Positions 15,552-25,163 of a DNA stretch of 64,000 nt are shown here, piece by piece. Numbering within the stretch: position 1 is the stretch's first letter; every line of letters begins with the position of its first letter. This stretch comes from Pedobacter cryotolerans (GTDB lineage: Bacteria; Bacteroidota; Bacteroidia; Sphingobacteriales; Sphingobacteriaceae). The notes under the pieces were generated by a model. That model was not told the origin of the DNA and did no database searches. It saw nothing but the letters and a program-made list of their open reading frames with translations. The position numbers and the translations under genes were made by a program. The stretch spans positions 310,001 to 374,000 of the forward strand of contig NZ_SWBO01000004.1 of NCBI RefSeq assembly GCF_005116475.1. Reading direction: 5' to 3'.

Positions 15552-16652
15552 ATGTTTAATAAAAATCTTAAGACTTTTTTAACGCTCATTTTTTCGCTTA
15601 GTCTGTTTTCTATAGCAAATGGGCAAGATAAACTTGATGTTGCTGTTGCAGGTTTAAGTCATGATCATATTTACTTAATCATGAATAGTTATCAAAAAGG
15701 TGAGGTTAATATTATAGGTATTGCAGAAGCTGATACAATTTTGGTGCAACGTTTCAAAAAGCGATATCAACTCCCAAATCATTTATTTTATCATGACCTC
15801 AAAACATTATTACAAAAGCATAAACCAGATGCAGTATTGGCCTATAATGCAATTGCTGATCATCTTGCTGTTGTTGAAGTTGCCGCTCCGCTGGGTATTT
15901 CTGTTATGGTAGAAAAGCCTTTGGCAGTAAACGTAAAGCAGGCAGAAAGAATGGTAAAACTGGCTAACCAATACCAAATCAATATACTTACAAATTACGA
16001 AACTACATGGTATCCAAGCAATCAAGAAAGCTATAAAAATATTAAAGAGCAAAATCGTATTGGCCACGTGCGAAAGATGATTGTACACAACGGGCACCAA
16101 GGGCCGAAAGAAATTGGTGTGAGCAAACAGTTTTTAGATTGGTTAACTGATCCAGTAAAAAATGGTGGCGGAGCTTTGGTAGATTTTGGCTGTTATGGTG
16201 CAAATTTAATGACTTGGCTGATGGATGGAAAAGCTCCAATTTCAGTGAGTGCAATTACTCACCAGCTTAAACCAACAATATATCCTAATGTAGATGATGA
16301 CGCAACCATTCTTTTGGAGTATGCAGATGCTACAGGTATTATTGAGGCTTCTTGGAATTGGCCCTTTAACATAAAAGATATGGAAGTTTTTGGAGATAAG
16401 GGCTATATACAAGCAGTTGATGCAAATACGTTAAGGTTTCGAGAAAATTCAAAAAATAATTATAGTATTTATAAGGCAGAACCTATTGAGAAGAACTATT
16501 CTAGTAGTTTACATTATTTAAAAGCGGTATTGGATAAAAAAATTGAACCTAAAAATGATTTGTCATCTTTAACAAATAACCTCATTGTTGTGAAGATATT
16601 GGAGGCAGCAAAAACATCGGCAAAAACAGGTAAAAAGGTAATGATCAATTAA
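15552..16652 (+). CDS. Gfo/Idh/MocA-family oxidoreductase, exported
   Basis: This 366-residue protein starts with a signal peptide (about residues 1-24, 'LTLIFSLSLFSIANGQ'), so it is predicted periplasmic. The Rossmann start 'DVAVAGLSHDHIY' and 'MVEKPLAVNVKQAE' (the EKP motif) define the NAD(P)-dependent Gfo/Idh/MocA sugar dehydrogenase family, with the alpha/beta C-terminal domain after about residue 150 ('GGGALVDFGCYG'). Substrates are usually sugars or related polyols; none can be assigned. It stands alone, separated from neighbours by more than 100 bases. Confidence 0.88.
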   Translation: MFNKNLKTFLTLIFSLSLFSIANGQDKLDVAVAGLSHDHIYLIMNSYQKGEVNIIGIAEADTILVQRFKKRYQLPNHLFYHDLKTLLQKHKPDAVLAYNAIADHLAVVEVAAPLGISVMVEKPLAVNVKQAERMVKLANQYQINILTNYETTWYPSNQESYKNIKEQNRIGHVRKMIVHNGHQGPKEIGVSKQFLDWLTDPVKNGGGALVDFGCYGANLMTWLMDGKAPISVSAITHQLKPTIYPNVDDDATILLEYADATGIIEASWNWPFNIKDMEVFGDKGYIQAVDANTLRFRENSKNNYSIYKAEPIEKNYSSSLHYLKAVLDKKIEPKNDLSSLTNNLIVVKILEAAKTSAKTGKKVMIN

Positions 16653-16762
16653 TGAATGGTTATTGCGTTAGAACGAGCGGAAAAGTAAAGATTATGATAA
16701 TTTCTGTGCTTTTAATTTTGAATTAACGAGTTTTGGTAAATTGATATCCAACCAATAGATTA

Positions 16763-18019
16763 ATGCAGGCTAAAACAAAATTCTTACTTACCGAAGACTG
16801 GACAGTAGTGGTTCTTGGTTTTCTTATTATTATACTCTCCTTATCAGGCCTAATTGTTCCAGTTCCGGCGCTAAAGTGGGTAAATGTGACCGAATTAATC
16901 GATAAAATTCTTTCACTAGCTAATTTGCTGAAGTTTGTCGCTCAATTTTTATTGATTTTTGTTGTTGCCATGTTGGGCGCACTCGCTATGGGAAGGCCAA
17001 TTAAAAAACTATTGGTGGTGGTGCCTGTTGTTTATATACTAACCATAATAGCTCTAATTATTTCTGGTAGTGCTTCAATGAGGTCACTTAATCTCGAGGG
17101 GGTTATTTTTAGTTTGGGTATAGGACTAGCTATTAGCAATTTTTTTAGGCTGCCTAAATGGTTTGTAGCAAACCTTTCTACAGAACTTTTTGTAAAAATT
17201 GGTCTGGTATTGTTAGGTACTTCTGTAATCTTTTCCGATATTTTGAAGGCTGGATCACTAGGTTTAATACAGGCACTACTGGTTGTGCTGTCTGTTTGGT
17301 ATTTTGCTTTTTGGCTATGTAAAAAGCTTAAGGTAGATCAAGAATTAACCATGATGATTTCTAGTGCAGTATCCATTTGTGGTGTGTCTGCGGCAATTGC
17401 TACCTCTGGAGCTATAAAAGGAGATCCAAAAAAGCTATCTTATGTGATTTCTATGGTACTCATCACCGCTATACCTATGATGATCTTTATGCCATACCTT
17501 GCTCAATATTTCAATTTAAGTCAAGCGGTTACAGGTGCTTGGTTGGGAGGAAGTATTGATACAACAGGTGCAGTGGTGGCTTCCGGATCTTTAGTTGGAG
17601 AGGAAGCTCTTAAAATCAGTACCATAGTTAAATTTTCACAAAATGTATTGTTAGGGCTTGCTGCATTTGCCATTTCAGTGTATTGGACATATACTCAAAA
17701 GCCTGATGGACAGGCAGTAGTTGAAAAACCTACCCTAAGGGTAATATGGGAAAGGTTCCCAAAGTTTGTAATTGGCTTTGTTGCGGCATCATTGCTGTTT
17801 AGTTTTGCACTTAGCCAAGAGGCGATAACTGGTGTAAAAGATAGTTTAAAGAACCTCCAGGGTTTGTGGTTTGCCCTTGCATTTACTAGCATAGGTTTGG
17901 AAACTAAATTCTCTGAACTTTTTGATAAGCATAGCAAAACTCCTTTTTATGCATTTTTAATTGCCCAATTGTTCAATATCGTTATCACACTGATGATTGC
18001 CTATATGCTGTTTAAGTAA
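16763..18019 (+). CDS. YeiH/UPF0324-family membrane exporter
   Basis: This 418-residue integral membrane protein has about 10-11 hydrophobic segments. The family signature 'SICGVSAAIATSGAIKGD' and the paired 'GAWLGGSIDTTGAVVASG' match the UPF0324/YeiH group, annotated as putative sulfate exporters. The transport role is by family and weakly established. It uses an ATG about 110 bases after the previous stop and has no partner gene in the same orientation. Confidence 0.82.
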   Translation: MQAKTKFLLTEDWTVVVLGFLIIILSLSGLIVPVPALKWVNVTELIDKILSLANLLKFVAQFLLIFVVAMLGALAMGRPIKKLLVVVPVVYILTIIALIISGSASMRSLNLEGVIFSLGIGLAISNFFRLPKWFVANLSTELFVKIGLVLLGTSVIFSDILKAGSLGLIQALLVVLSVWYFAFWLCKKLKVDQELTMMISSAVSICGVSAAIATSGAIKGDPKKLSYVISMVLITAIPMMIFMPYLAQYFNLSQAVTGAWLGGSIDTTGAVVASGSLVGEEALKISTIVKFSQNVLLGLAAFAISVYWTYTQKPDGQAVVEKPTLRVIWERFPKFVIGFVAASLLFSFALSQEAITGVKDSLKNLQGLWFALAFTSIGLETKFSELFDKHSKTPFYAFLIAQLFNIVITLMIAYMLFK

Positions 18020-18355
18020 ATGAGTAGCGTTATTTCTTAGCGCATAATGTTATTAATTTAAGGAAACTTTGCTCGTCATTGCTTCTGTTTTTCACAGAAC
18101 GAAGCAATCTTTCATGCATTTTAGCTATTAGATACCAGCCTGTTTAAAAGATTGCTTTCCCGAAAGTCTGGACAAGGCTGTCTCTGCGCTTTCCTCGCAA
18201 GGACGACCGCTTTAAAAAGCTTAACTTAATCACATTGTCATAGCGCATAGCGCAACAACTATTTATTCAAGAGTTTAAATTAAATTTTTGTTAAATTCCC
18301 AAGTCTGTGTATTTGTTTATTTACGTATGTTTACGATAGATATAAACCAAATATT
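18020..18355. repeat. REP-like palindromic debris
   Basis: This 336-base gap contains short inverted blocks: ATTGCTTC and GAAGCAAT flank a loop near 18079-18111, followed by 'agattgctttcccgaaag' and 'ctttcctcgcaaggacgac'. These resemble the degenerate REP-type elements common in Pedobacter-like genomes. No gene is visible. The last part should carry the promoter of the GAF gene. Confidence 0.5.
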
Positions 18356-19051
18356 TTGAGTACAGAAATTTTTCGCCTAGAAGCAACCCGAAGATACCTT
18401 GATTTTAATCTAAATCGGGAGAAAGAATTGGATCAACTGGTAATGTTAGCCTCTCAAATTTGCGGTACGCCAATCTCACTAATTACTTTAATGGACGAAA
18501 ATTTGCAGTTTATTAAAGCTGGAATAGGAGCTGATATTAAAGAAATGCCCAGAAAAACTTCTTTTTGTACCGTAGCTATAGAAACTGATGATTTAATGAT
18601 TGTAGAGGATGCAACCAAGGATGTAAGGTTTGCCAATATCCCGGTGGTAGCGGATAACCCTCACATTCGTTTTTATGCAAGTGCAAACCTGAGGTCTTAT
18701 GATGGTTTTAATGTAGGAACTTTATGTGTTTATGATGTTAAACCAAAAACCTTGTCGGCCGAACAGCGAAATAGTTTAATTGCATTAGCTGGCCAGGTAA
18801 GTCATATTATGGAGTTGGATCTGGCACTAAAAAAGTTGAGGCAGCAAAATTTGGCTTTTATGGAAATCGCCCGTATTCAATCTCATGAATTAAGACTGCC
18901 AGTTTCTTCAATACTTGGTGTTATGGATTTAATAAATGGAGAGAAATCTGATTTAAATCCGGAGTATCTTAATGTACTTAACAATTCTGTTATCCAATTG
19001 GATGAAAAAATTCGAACAATTGTAGGTTATGTTAGTGCAAACAGCGCTTAA
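18356..19051 (+). CDS. GAF-domain sensor with HisKA-like helix and no kinase domain
   Basis: This 231-residue protein starts at a TTG. A GAF domain spans about residues 20-150 ('ISLITLMDENLQFIKAG', 'FYASANLRSYDGFNVGTLCVYD'). It is followed by a coiled segment and an H-box-like 'ARIQSHELRLPVSSILGVMDLI', after which the protein ends without an HATPase_c domain. It could dimerise or act as a phosphotransfer or phosphatase element for another kinase. The same layout recurs at the end of the PAS protein at 47083. It stands alone. Confidence 0.78.
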   Translation: MSTEIFRLEATRRYLDFNLNREKELDQLVMLASQICGTPISLITLMDENLQFIKAGIGADIKEMPRKTSFCTVAIETDDLMIVEDATKDVRFANIPVVADNPHIRFYASANLRSYDGFNVGTLCVYDVKPKTLSAEQRNSLIALAGQVSHIMELDLALKKLRQQNLAFMEIARIQSHELRLPVSSILGVMDLINGEKSDLNPEYLNVLNNSVIQLDEKIRTIVGYVSANSA

Positions 19052-19152
19052 AATTGTTTAAACTACCTTTTTAGCATAATTCTGGTTTTGAGATCAAAAT
19101 ATATTTTTAACCTATAAATTTTTATAGCTTACCACATGTTGCTCAATTAATT

Positions 19153-19734
19153 TTATTTATTCCTAGCATGTGATTTTTTAATCCTACTGATGGTTTCTGG
19201 GGCTAAACCTAAATAAGACGCGATAAGATTTTGGGAAACTCGGGCGATGAGTTCTGGATTGCTTTTTACCAAATGTAAGTATTTTTCCTCTGCCGTATGG
19301 GTAATATTGCTCATTAACCTTTTCTCCTTAGTAACTAAACTATTTTGATACAAAATTCTGAAATAGCGATCCATAATAGGAATAGCTATTGTAATTTTTT
19401 CATAATCTTCTCTTGAGATCAATAGCAGCTCAGAGTCTTCAATAGCATCAATATCAAATACTGCAGGTTCGCTATTTAGAAAGCTGTTAAAGTCTGAAAG
19501 CCACCAACCTTCCCAGCCAAAAATACTCATGTGCTGTTGCCCGCTATCATCAATATTATAGGTGCGAAGTAGTCCTTTGGCTACAAATGCCATTGATTTG
19601 CAAACATCACCCTGTTGTAATAAATATTGTTTTTTTCTGATTTTTTTAGGTGTGAAATACGCACTCAGCAACACCTTATCTGTTTGGTTAAGGGTTACTT
19701 TTTGCTGTATGTGGGCTAAAAGTATTTCAATCAT
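19153..19734 (-). CDS. Crp/Fnr-family transcriptional regulator
   Basis: This 193-residue protein has an N-terminal cyclic-nucleotide-binding beta-barrel ('KKQYLLQQGDVCKSMAFVAKGLLRTY') and a C-terminal helix-turn-helix ('VSQNLIASYLGLAPETISRIKK'). The cNMP phosphate-binding cassette is incomplete, as in many Bacteroidota members, so the ligand is uncertain. It is divergent from the SDR gene at 19918 with a 183-base gap, and it may regulate that gene. A 12-bp perfect palindrome AAGAAATTTCTT (19789-19800) lies in that gap. Confidence 0.88.
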   Translation of the reverse strand: MIEILLAHIQQKVTLNQTDKVLLSAYFTPKKIRKKQYLLQQGDVCKSMAFVAKGLLRTYNIDDSGQQHMSIFGWEGWWLSDFNSFLNSEPAVFDIDAIEDSELLLISREDYEKITIAIPIMDRYFRILYQNSLVTKEKRLMSNITHTAEEKYLHLVKSNPELIARVSQNLIASYLGLAPETISRIKKSHARNK

Positions 19735-19917
19735 GTGGGGTGATTTTTTTTTAAAGTTAGCTATTTTGTGTTTGGGATGATCAACGCTAAGAAATTTCTT
19801 GATTTAGATCTATCGTTTTTTTTGATGCAAGTCAACAACTAAAGGATCAAAACTCAAGATCTTTGGGGGCTGGATTTATGATAGTTAAATCCAAGAGTTA
19901 AAGAAAAATTAAAATAT

Positions 19918-20988
19918 ATGAAAAATAGAATTGCACTCGTAATAGGAGCAAGCGGTATTAGTGGGAGTAACCTTGCAGAGAAACTGATAGCCGAAGGATG
20001 GAATACTTACGGTTTATCTCGCCACCCGAAACATGATATAAAAGATCTTAAACCGATTGCGGCTGATCTTTTGGATAAAAAAGGTTTAGGATTTGCGCTT
20101 TCGGACATTAAACCAACACATGTTTTTATTACCACTTGGACAAGAATGGACACTGAGGCTGATAATGTTAGGGTAAATGCAGCGATGATACGAAATTTGG
20201 TAGATGTATTGTCAGTTAAAAAATCGGCAGAACACATAGCTTTGGTAACAGGCCTTAAGCACTATCTCGGCCCATTTGAAGCGTATGCTCAAGAGGGTTT
20301 TCTGCCTCAAACTCCATTAAAAGAAAATCAACCAAGATTGAAAATGGAGAATTTTTATTATGCGCAAGAAGACGAATTATTTAAGGGTGCAGCTAGAGAT
20401 GGATATACATGGAGCGTTCACAGGCCACATACGTTAATTGGCAAGGCTGTTGGTAATGCAATGAATATGGGCACAACTCTTGCCGTTTATGCTAGTATTT
20501 GTAAAGAGCTTGGATCTAAATTTGTATGGCCTGGATCTGCTGCGCAATGGAATGGAATTTCAGATGTAACCGATGCAGGGATATTGGCAGAACAATTGAT
20601 TTGGGCATCAAGTAATAAGGTAGCTGCTAACCAAGCATTCAATATTGTTAATGGTGATGTTTTTCGTTGGAGCAGTTTGTGGTTTCATTTGGCAGCTTAT
20701 TTCGGAGTTGAAGCAGTAGGTTATGAAGAGAAAATAAAACCATTGGATGTTCAAATGCCAAAATATGCTGATTTATGGAAAGAAATGGCAACAAAATACG
20801 GCTTAATTGAAAGCAGATTAGACCAATTATCTAGTGCTTGGCACACTGATCTTGATCTTGGCAGACCAATTGAAGTGCTAACCGATATGTCAAAAAGCAG
20901 AAAACTCGGTTTCACTGCTTACAGGGATACTCAGGAAGTATTTACAGAACTGTTTGATGAGCTAAAGAAGAGTAGGTTAATTCCTTAA
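19918..20988 (+). CDS. SDR-family oxidoreductase of the PRISE (progesterone 5-beta-reductase-like) type
   Basis: This 356-residue cytosolic protein has a Rossmann start 'ALVIGASGISGSNLAEKL' with the modified glycine motif of PRISE-type extended SDRs. 'VTGLKHYLGPFE' and 'NIVNGDVFRWSSLW' are further family blocks. Such enzymes reduce activated C=C bonds of enones with NADPH. The physiological substrate in bacteria is unknown. It is divergent from a Crp/Fnr regulator, a common arrangement for an inducible reductase. Confidence 0.82.
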   Translation: MKNRIALVIGASGISGSNLAEKLIAEGWNTYGLSRHPKHDIKDLKPIAADLLDKKGLGFALSDIKPTHVFITTWTRMDTEADNVRVNAAMIRNLVDVLSVKKSAEHIALVTGLKHYLGPFEAYAQEGFLPQTPLKENQPRLKMENFYYAQEDELFKGAARDGYTWSVHRPHTLIGKAVGNAMNMGTTLAVYASICKELGSKFVWPGSAAQWNGISDVTDAGILAEQLIWASSNKVAANQAFNIVNGDVFRWSSLWFHLAAYFGVEAVGYEEKIKPLDVQMPKYADLWKEMATKYGLIESRLDQLSSAWHTDLDLGRPIEVLTDMSKSRKLGFTAYRDTQEVFTELFDELKKSRLIP

Positions 20989-21191
20989 TCGTTTGGTATA
21001 TTTCCTTTGGCTTAAATTGTGTTTTAATCATTTTATTTAAGGATGATTAATTAGCTATGTTATCTTACAAAACTGTTTTCCGTTTTTTAAAGTAGTTTGG
21101 TCAGCTTAATTTTTAAATCTTAATTAAGTTAAGCCTAATCTTAATTTGTGTAGTGGCATGCAATTTGTTATTTTGCGCAAAATGATTTTAT

Positions 21192-22061
21192 ATGGCTTCT
21201 GGTATTTTTGCTGTTCTCGATGATATTGCTTTACTAATGGATGATGTGGCCATGGCGGCCAAGGTAGCTACCAAAAAAACAGCCGGTATATTAGGTGATG
21301 ATTTGGCCGTTAATGCCGAAAAAGCTACTGGATTTCTATCTTCGCGAGAAATCCCTGTTTTATGGGCAATAACAAAGGGTTCTTTTATCAATAAATTGAT
21401 TATTGTACCAATTGCCATCGGATTAAATATATTTTGGCCCATTTCTATTAAGGTTATTTTAGTAATAGGTGGTTTGTATTTGGCTTATGAGGGGATGGAA
21501 AAGATTGTAGAATTTTTATTTCATCGAAAAAAAGAAACTGCCAAACCTGCAACTCAAATAATCCAGGATGACCCACAGGCAGAAAAAGCAAAGATAAAAT
21601 CGGCCATTTTAACTGATTTTATTCTCTCTGTTGAAATTGTGATCATAGCATTAGGCTCAGCCGCACAAAGTAGCATGTCTGTACAAATACTTTCGGTATC
21701 TGTTGTTGCAATTGTGGCCACCGTTGGGGTATATGGAATTGTAGCTTTGATAGTAAGGATGGATGATTTGGGCTACAAATTGATTAAAAAATCTGGCGAA
21801 AAGGGTGTAGTAAATACGCTTGGAGTTTTATTGGTAAAAGCACTTCCAATAATAATTAAAATACTTGCTGTTGTAGGTACAATTGCTCTCATTTTAGTAG
21901 CTGGAGGTATATTTGCACATAATGTTGGATTTTTACACGGACTTTTTCCAACCATACCAGCAATGGTTACTGAATTTGGTTTAGGTGTTTTAGCGGGCTT
22001 AATTGCTGTATTATTAATGACAGTTGTTAAAAAGATGTTTGGTAAAACAGTTAAAAATTAA
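21192..22061 (+). CDS. DUF808 family inner-membrane protein (YedI-like)
   Basis: This 289-residue protein starts with the conserved 'MASGIFAVLDDIALLMDDVA' block of DUF808 and has about five hydrophobic segments, including 'GLNIFWPISIKVILVIGGLYLAY' and a long pair near residues 205-285. The function of the family is not established. It stands alone between the SDR gene and a minus-strand stress-like cluster. Confidence 0.85.
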   Translation: MASGIFAVLDDIALLMDDVAMAAKVATKKTAGILGDDLAVNAEKATGFLSSREIPVLWAITKGSFINKLIIVPIAIGLNIFWPISIKVILVIGGLYLAYEGMEKIVEFLFHRKKETAKPATQIIQDDPQAEKAKIKSAILTDFILSVEIVIIALGSAAQSSMSVQILSVSVVAIVATVGVYGIVALIVRMDDLGYKLIKKSGEKGVVNTLGVLLVKALPIIIKILAVVGTIALILVAGGIFAHNVGFLHGLFPTIPAMVTEFGLGVLAGLIAVLLMTVVKKMFGKTVKN

Positions 22062-22125
22062 GTTACTGGTAACCATTTCAATCATTAAATATTGAAGGTT
22101 TAAAGATAAGAAATTGGACAATGTT

Positions 22126-22587
22126 TTAATTTTCTGCCAATTGAATTAATGTCCTATTGATCCAAATTTGTGTGTTTTCATTATCAGTAATGGTTTGGCG
22201 CAATAAGGTAGTTGCTTCATCTTCTGCCAACAACTTAAATAAATTAATGAGGAGTTCATATTGATTATTTTTCATAGCCAAAAACTGATTGGCTATGAAA
22301 ATAATTTCTACATCTTGTTCAGTAGATTTTTTTTTTGAAAGTTTAATAGGGTTAATTGCTATTGCAGATGATATTAGCGCTTTACCTTTTGGTAATAACT
22401 TGGTAATTAACTTTAATCTCTGATAATGGTTTTGAATATAAGTTTGCTCTGGATGCAACGCTTTTGCCAATTGTGGAGTAAATGCTGCCTGAGCTAACTT
22501 ATCAAAAGTTTTGGCACATTTACGTTCTAATAAAATCATCCAATTAACTACAGCAACAATTTTTTCACTAACGGCTAAATTATCCAT
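22126..22587 (-). CDS. Helical protein of unknown function, possibly ferritin-like
   Basis: This 153-residue, almost entirely helical protein contains 'RKCAKTFDKLAQAAF' and 'LHPEQTYIQNHYQRLKLI', weakly reminiscent of DUF892/YciE ferritin-like proteins, but the metal-binding Glu/His pattern is not clear. It is 6 bases from the PRC-barrel gene upstream and so probably in one transcript with it and the SRPBCC gene. YciE-like and PRC-barrel proteins often occur together in general stress clusters. Confidence 0.55.
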   Translation of the reverse strand: MDNLAVSEKIVAVVNWMILLERKCAKTFDKLAQAAFTPQLAKALHPEQTYIQNHYQRLKLITKLLPKGKALISSAIAINPIKLSKKKSTEQDVEIIFIANQFLAMKNNQYELLINLFKLLAEDEATTLLRQTITDNENTQIWINRTLIQLAEN

Positions 22588-22593
22588 CTGCTA

Positions 22594-23232
22594 TTAAATC
22601 TCTCTTTTCTGCTCTTTAAGATCGATATGTTTTCCTTCATTGTGATGTGAATTTTCTCCGGTATGGTCATCAGCGGCATGCAAATCATTTTGTTTTGAAT
22701 TTTCAATCAACTCGTGAATGGTCTCTTTTTGAGCGCCTCTATCTGTAAATGATTTGGAAGATAAGTTTCTGTTTTGATAAAAACTAGTTGGATTAAAATG
22801 ATGGTGATTGTAAAAATTTTGCTGATCTAATTCAGCAATTGTTTCTTCAATTCTTAATGCTGCCGGACTGCCAATAATTTGCCTAACCAATTGTTCTGTA
22901 TCATTGCTTGGTAAATTTTCATCAAAACTTGGTAAAGCATTAAATTGATCAATATGAATATTAGGTAAAATCACCTCTGGTTCGGTTTCATGCAATTGAG
23001 CTATGCCTATCGGGATCATCACTTTTTTAGCTTCTAAATTCGTTGCAGTTAAAGTTATAATCAAATATCTGATATCTTTTGTAAGCGAATCAAATAACAA
23101 ATCATCTACTATTCCAATTTGCAACGAGGCTTCATTTTTCACTTCCCAACCTAAAATATTAGCTTCATTTTCATCAATTTTATATTCGCTACTTTTTAAG
23201 CTTTCTAATGCGCTTGTTTGAGTGTTTTCCAT
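22594..23232 (-). CDS. PRC-barrel domain protein
   Basis: This 212-residue protein has a PRC-barrel at about residues 25-105 ('ILGWEVKNEASLQIGIVDDLLFDS', 'DIRYLIITLTATNLEAKKVMIPI') followed by a hydrophilic, His-rich tail ('NFYNHHHFNPTSFYQ', 'HAADDHTGENSHHNEG'). PRC-barrel proteins of this shape are common in stress-induced loci; the molecular role is unknown. The His-rich tail could bind metal. It lies second in a three-gene minus-strand group. Confidence 0.82.
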   Translation of the reverse strand: MENTQTSALESLKSSEYKIDENEANILGWEVKNEASLQIGIVDDLLFDSLTKDIRYLIITLTATNLEAKKVMIPIGIAQLHETEPEVILPNIHIDQFNALPSFDENLPSNDTEQLVRQIIGSPAALRIEETIAELDQQNFYNHHHFNPTSFYQNRNLSSKSFTDRGAQKETIHELIENSKQNDLHAADDHTGENSHHNEGKHIDLKEQKREI

Positions 23233-23284
23233 TTTAATTTTTTTTAAAGTCTTGTATTTTTTTTAGCCTTTTCGGTTAAACAAA

Positions 23285-24025
23285 TTAATTATCTATTTGT
23301 AAACCAGCATAATTCATAAAATCTGCATGTTCTGCATAATTTTTAAAACTTTGTATGTCTTCCCTTATCATTTTTTCAAATAATCCATTAAAAATAGTGG
23401 CAATTCCTTTACCTACACTGCCTGCTGGAGGGAAATAATTAATTTCGATATGTAGCTGAGTACCAATCGTATTCAAAGTATCTATAAACTCAACTTTGCC
23501 TGCATTTTCAATCATCGATCCAGTGGTAGATTGCCAACCAATATATTTGTTTTCATCTTCGTGAGTAATTTCAGCGTTCCAGCTTAAAGGGATTAAATTA
23601 CCTGGTGTATTTGCAATCCAATGTGATGTGGTATCACTTGTTTCTGTTACCGTTTTTAGGTGTGCCATAAACTTTGGTAAATTAGAAAGCTCTCGCCAAA
23701 AGGCAAATACTTTTTCTCTTGGAGCGTTAACTGTAATTGTTTCTGAAATGTGGATAGCCTCTGGATCTGTAGTGTCTATTCCTAAACGTTGATATAATGG
23801 GCACACACCGCTTGCACCTCGATAGATTAACAAACCACCAGCTGCTGCACCTTGCAAGCCCAATAAAGGATGTTTTGTAATGTTTTTGAGCGATTTATAA
23901 AGTAAGTAACTCCCTGCTAAAAAAGAAATTGTTCTTTCTCCACCATCAAGGTTTATGGAGTTAGCTGGTTTAAGATTAATGTCTTTTAAAGTGTCGTTAA
24001 ATGTTTGTCCGAATAGGTTATTCAT
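23285..24025 (-). CDS. DUF2892-like membrane segment fused to SRPBCC domain
   Basis: This 246-residue protein has an N-terminal region (about 25-85) with 'GGERTISFLAGSYLLYKSL' and a glycine-rich hydrophobic stretch as in DUF2892 membrane proteins. A SRPBCC/polyketide-cyclase-like ligand-binding domain follows (about 95-235, 'ITVNAPREKVFAFWRELSNLPKFM'). The fusion is common in Bacteroidota stress clusters. The ligand is unknown. It is the first gene of the minus-strand group and divergent from the DUF72 gene. Confidence 0.8.
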   Translation of the reverse strand: MNNLFGQTFNDTLKDINLKPANSINLDGGERTISFLAGSYLLYKSLKNITKHPLLGLQGAAAGGLLIYRGASGVCPLYQRLGIDTTDPEAIHISETITVNAPREKVFAFWRELSNLPKFMAHLKTVTETSDTTSHWIANTPGNLIPLSWNAEITHEDENKYIGWQSTTGSMIENAGKVEFIDTLNTIGTQLHIEINYFPPAGSVGKGIATIFNGLFEKMIREDIQSFKNYAEHADFMNYAGLQIDN

Positions 24026-24130
24026 ATTTTGTAAGGTTAATGTGCCTAATGAACATTCTCAAGTCTCGAATGTTTAATATTTCATACAAATTCTTTTGCA
24101 ACAAAAATTATTAATTGCTGTTTAAATTCT

Positions 24131-24889
24131 ATGTCAATTAATAAAAATAATTTTTATGCGGGTACTAGTGGCTTATTATTACCTGTTCCAAATAAAACTT
24201 ATTATCCCCAAAAATTTCAAGATAAAAGTAGGCTTAGTTACTATTCCTCTCTAGTAAATTCTATCGAGATTAATAGTTCATTTTATAAAATACCACAGGC
24301 AATTACCATTGCAAAATGGGCTTTAGCTGTGCCAGAGGATTTTAAATTTACTTTTAAACTTTTTAAAGCAATTACCCATCAAAAAGGTTTAATATTTGAT
24401 GAAGATTTAGTAAGCCAATTTTTTAAGGTAATTGATCATGTTAGAAATAAAAAAGGATGTGTATTGGTTCAACTTCCTCCTAGTATAAACATTAATTATT
24501 TTGCACAAATCCGTTTACTTATGATGGTTTTGAAAGTTAATAATCTTAATAATTGCTGGAAAATTGCTTTCGAATTTCGTCATCCTTCGCTTTATTGTGG
24601 TGAAGTTTTTGAACTTTTAAATGAGTTTAACATGGGCATGGTACTGCATGACAAGGCTAAGTCTGCAAGTCCATTTATTGATATTGAGATGGATTTTGTC
24701 TATTTGCGTTTCCATGGTCCAGATGGCAATTACAAAGGCACTTATGATGATGAGGTTTTAGATGAGTACTCCAGCTATATTAATGATTGGCTTGCCAATA
24801 AAAAACAAGTATATGTGTATTTTAATAATACCATGGGCAATGTTTATGCTAATCTCAACACACTTGTTAAGTGTGTTGAGATTAGTTAA
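24131..24889 (+). CDS. DUF72 family protein
   Basis: This 252-residue TIM-barrel-like protein shows the DUF72 blocks 'YAGTSGLLLPVPNKTYYP', 'NSIEINSSFYKIP', 'FKFTFKLFKAITH', 'IAFEFRHPSLY' and 'VYLRFHGPDGNYKG'. The function of DUF72 is unknown. The last 13 codons lie inside a perfect 17-bp stem-loop, so the end of the protein is shaped by a terminator. The gene is complete. Confidence 0.88.
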   Translation: MSINKNNFYAGTSGLLLPVPNKTYYPQKFQDKSRLSYYSSLVNSIEINSSFYKIPQAITIAKWALAVPEDFKFTFKLFKAITHQKGLIFDEDLVSQFFKVIDHVRNKKGCVLVQLPPSININYFAQIRLLMMVLKVNNLNNCWKIAFEFRHPSLYCGEVFELLNEFNMGMVLHDKAKSASPFIDIEMDFVYLRFHGPDGNYKGTYDDEVLDEYSSYINDWLANKKQVYVYFNNTMGNVYANLNTLVKCVEIS

Positions 24890-24906
24890 TACAAATTTGT
24901 TTTTAA
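24849..24906 (+). terminator. Intrinsic terminator overlapping the DUF72 stop codon
   Basis: Perfect 17-bp arms (24849-24865 and 24869-24885) enclose a GTT loop and are followed by a T-rich run at 24896-24906. The whole stem is inside the coding sequence, ending two bases before the TAA. Confidence 0.75.
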
Positions 24907-24936
24907 ACAATTATTAAAAACCAATGTTAAGGCAGT

Positions 24937-25149
24937 ATGGAAAAATTTAGCATTCAATTATTAGAACAAACATTTTTAATAGAGCCGCAAGAAAATGGTA
25001 CTTTCAGAATTTTTGATGGAGAAGAAAAAATAGGGGTTATTTATCCAGAAGTTGAAGAAGATGGTACAGTTTGGAAAACCATGGATGATTTAGATGCTGA
25101 TTTTGTACAACAGCTTGGTGAGTTGGTTTCTGAGCATAACATGAAATAA
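24937..25149 (+). CDS. Small acidic protein of unknown function
   Basis: This 70-residue protein is acidic and probably a small beta-rich fold ('FLIEPQENGTFRIFDGEEKIGVIYPE'). It has no signal peptide. Similar short proteins are frequent in Bacteroidota but I know no function. It is separated from DUF72 by the terminator, so it probably has its own promoter. It converges on the PqiA-like gene 14 bases downstream. Confidence 0.6.
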   Translation: MEKFSIQLLEQTFLIEPQENGTFRIFDGEEKIGVIYPEVEEDGTVWKTMDDLDADFVQQLGELVSEHNMK

Positions 25150-25163
25150 AGTGGCTTCTTTAA

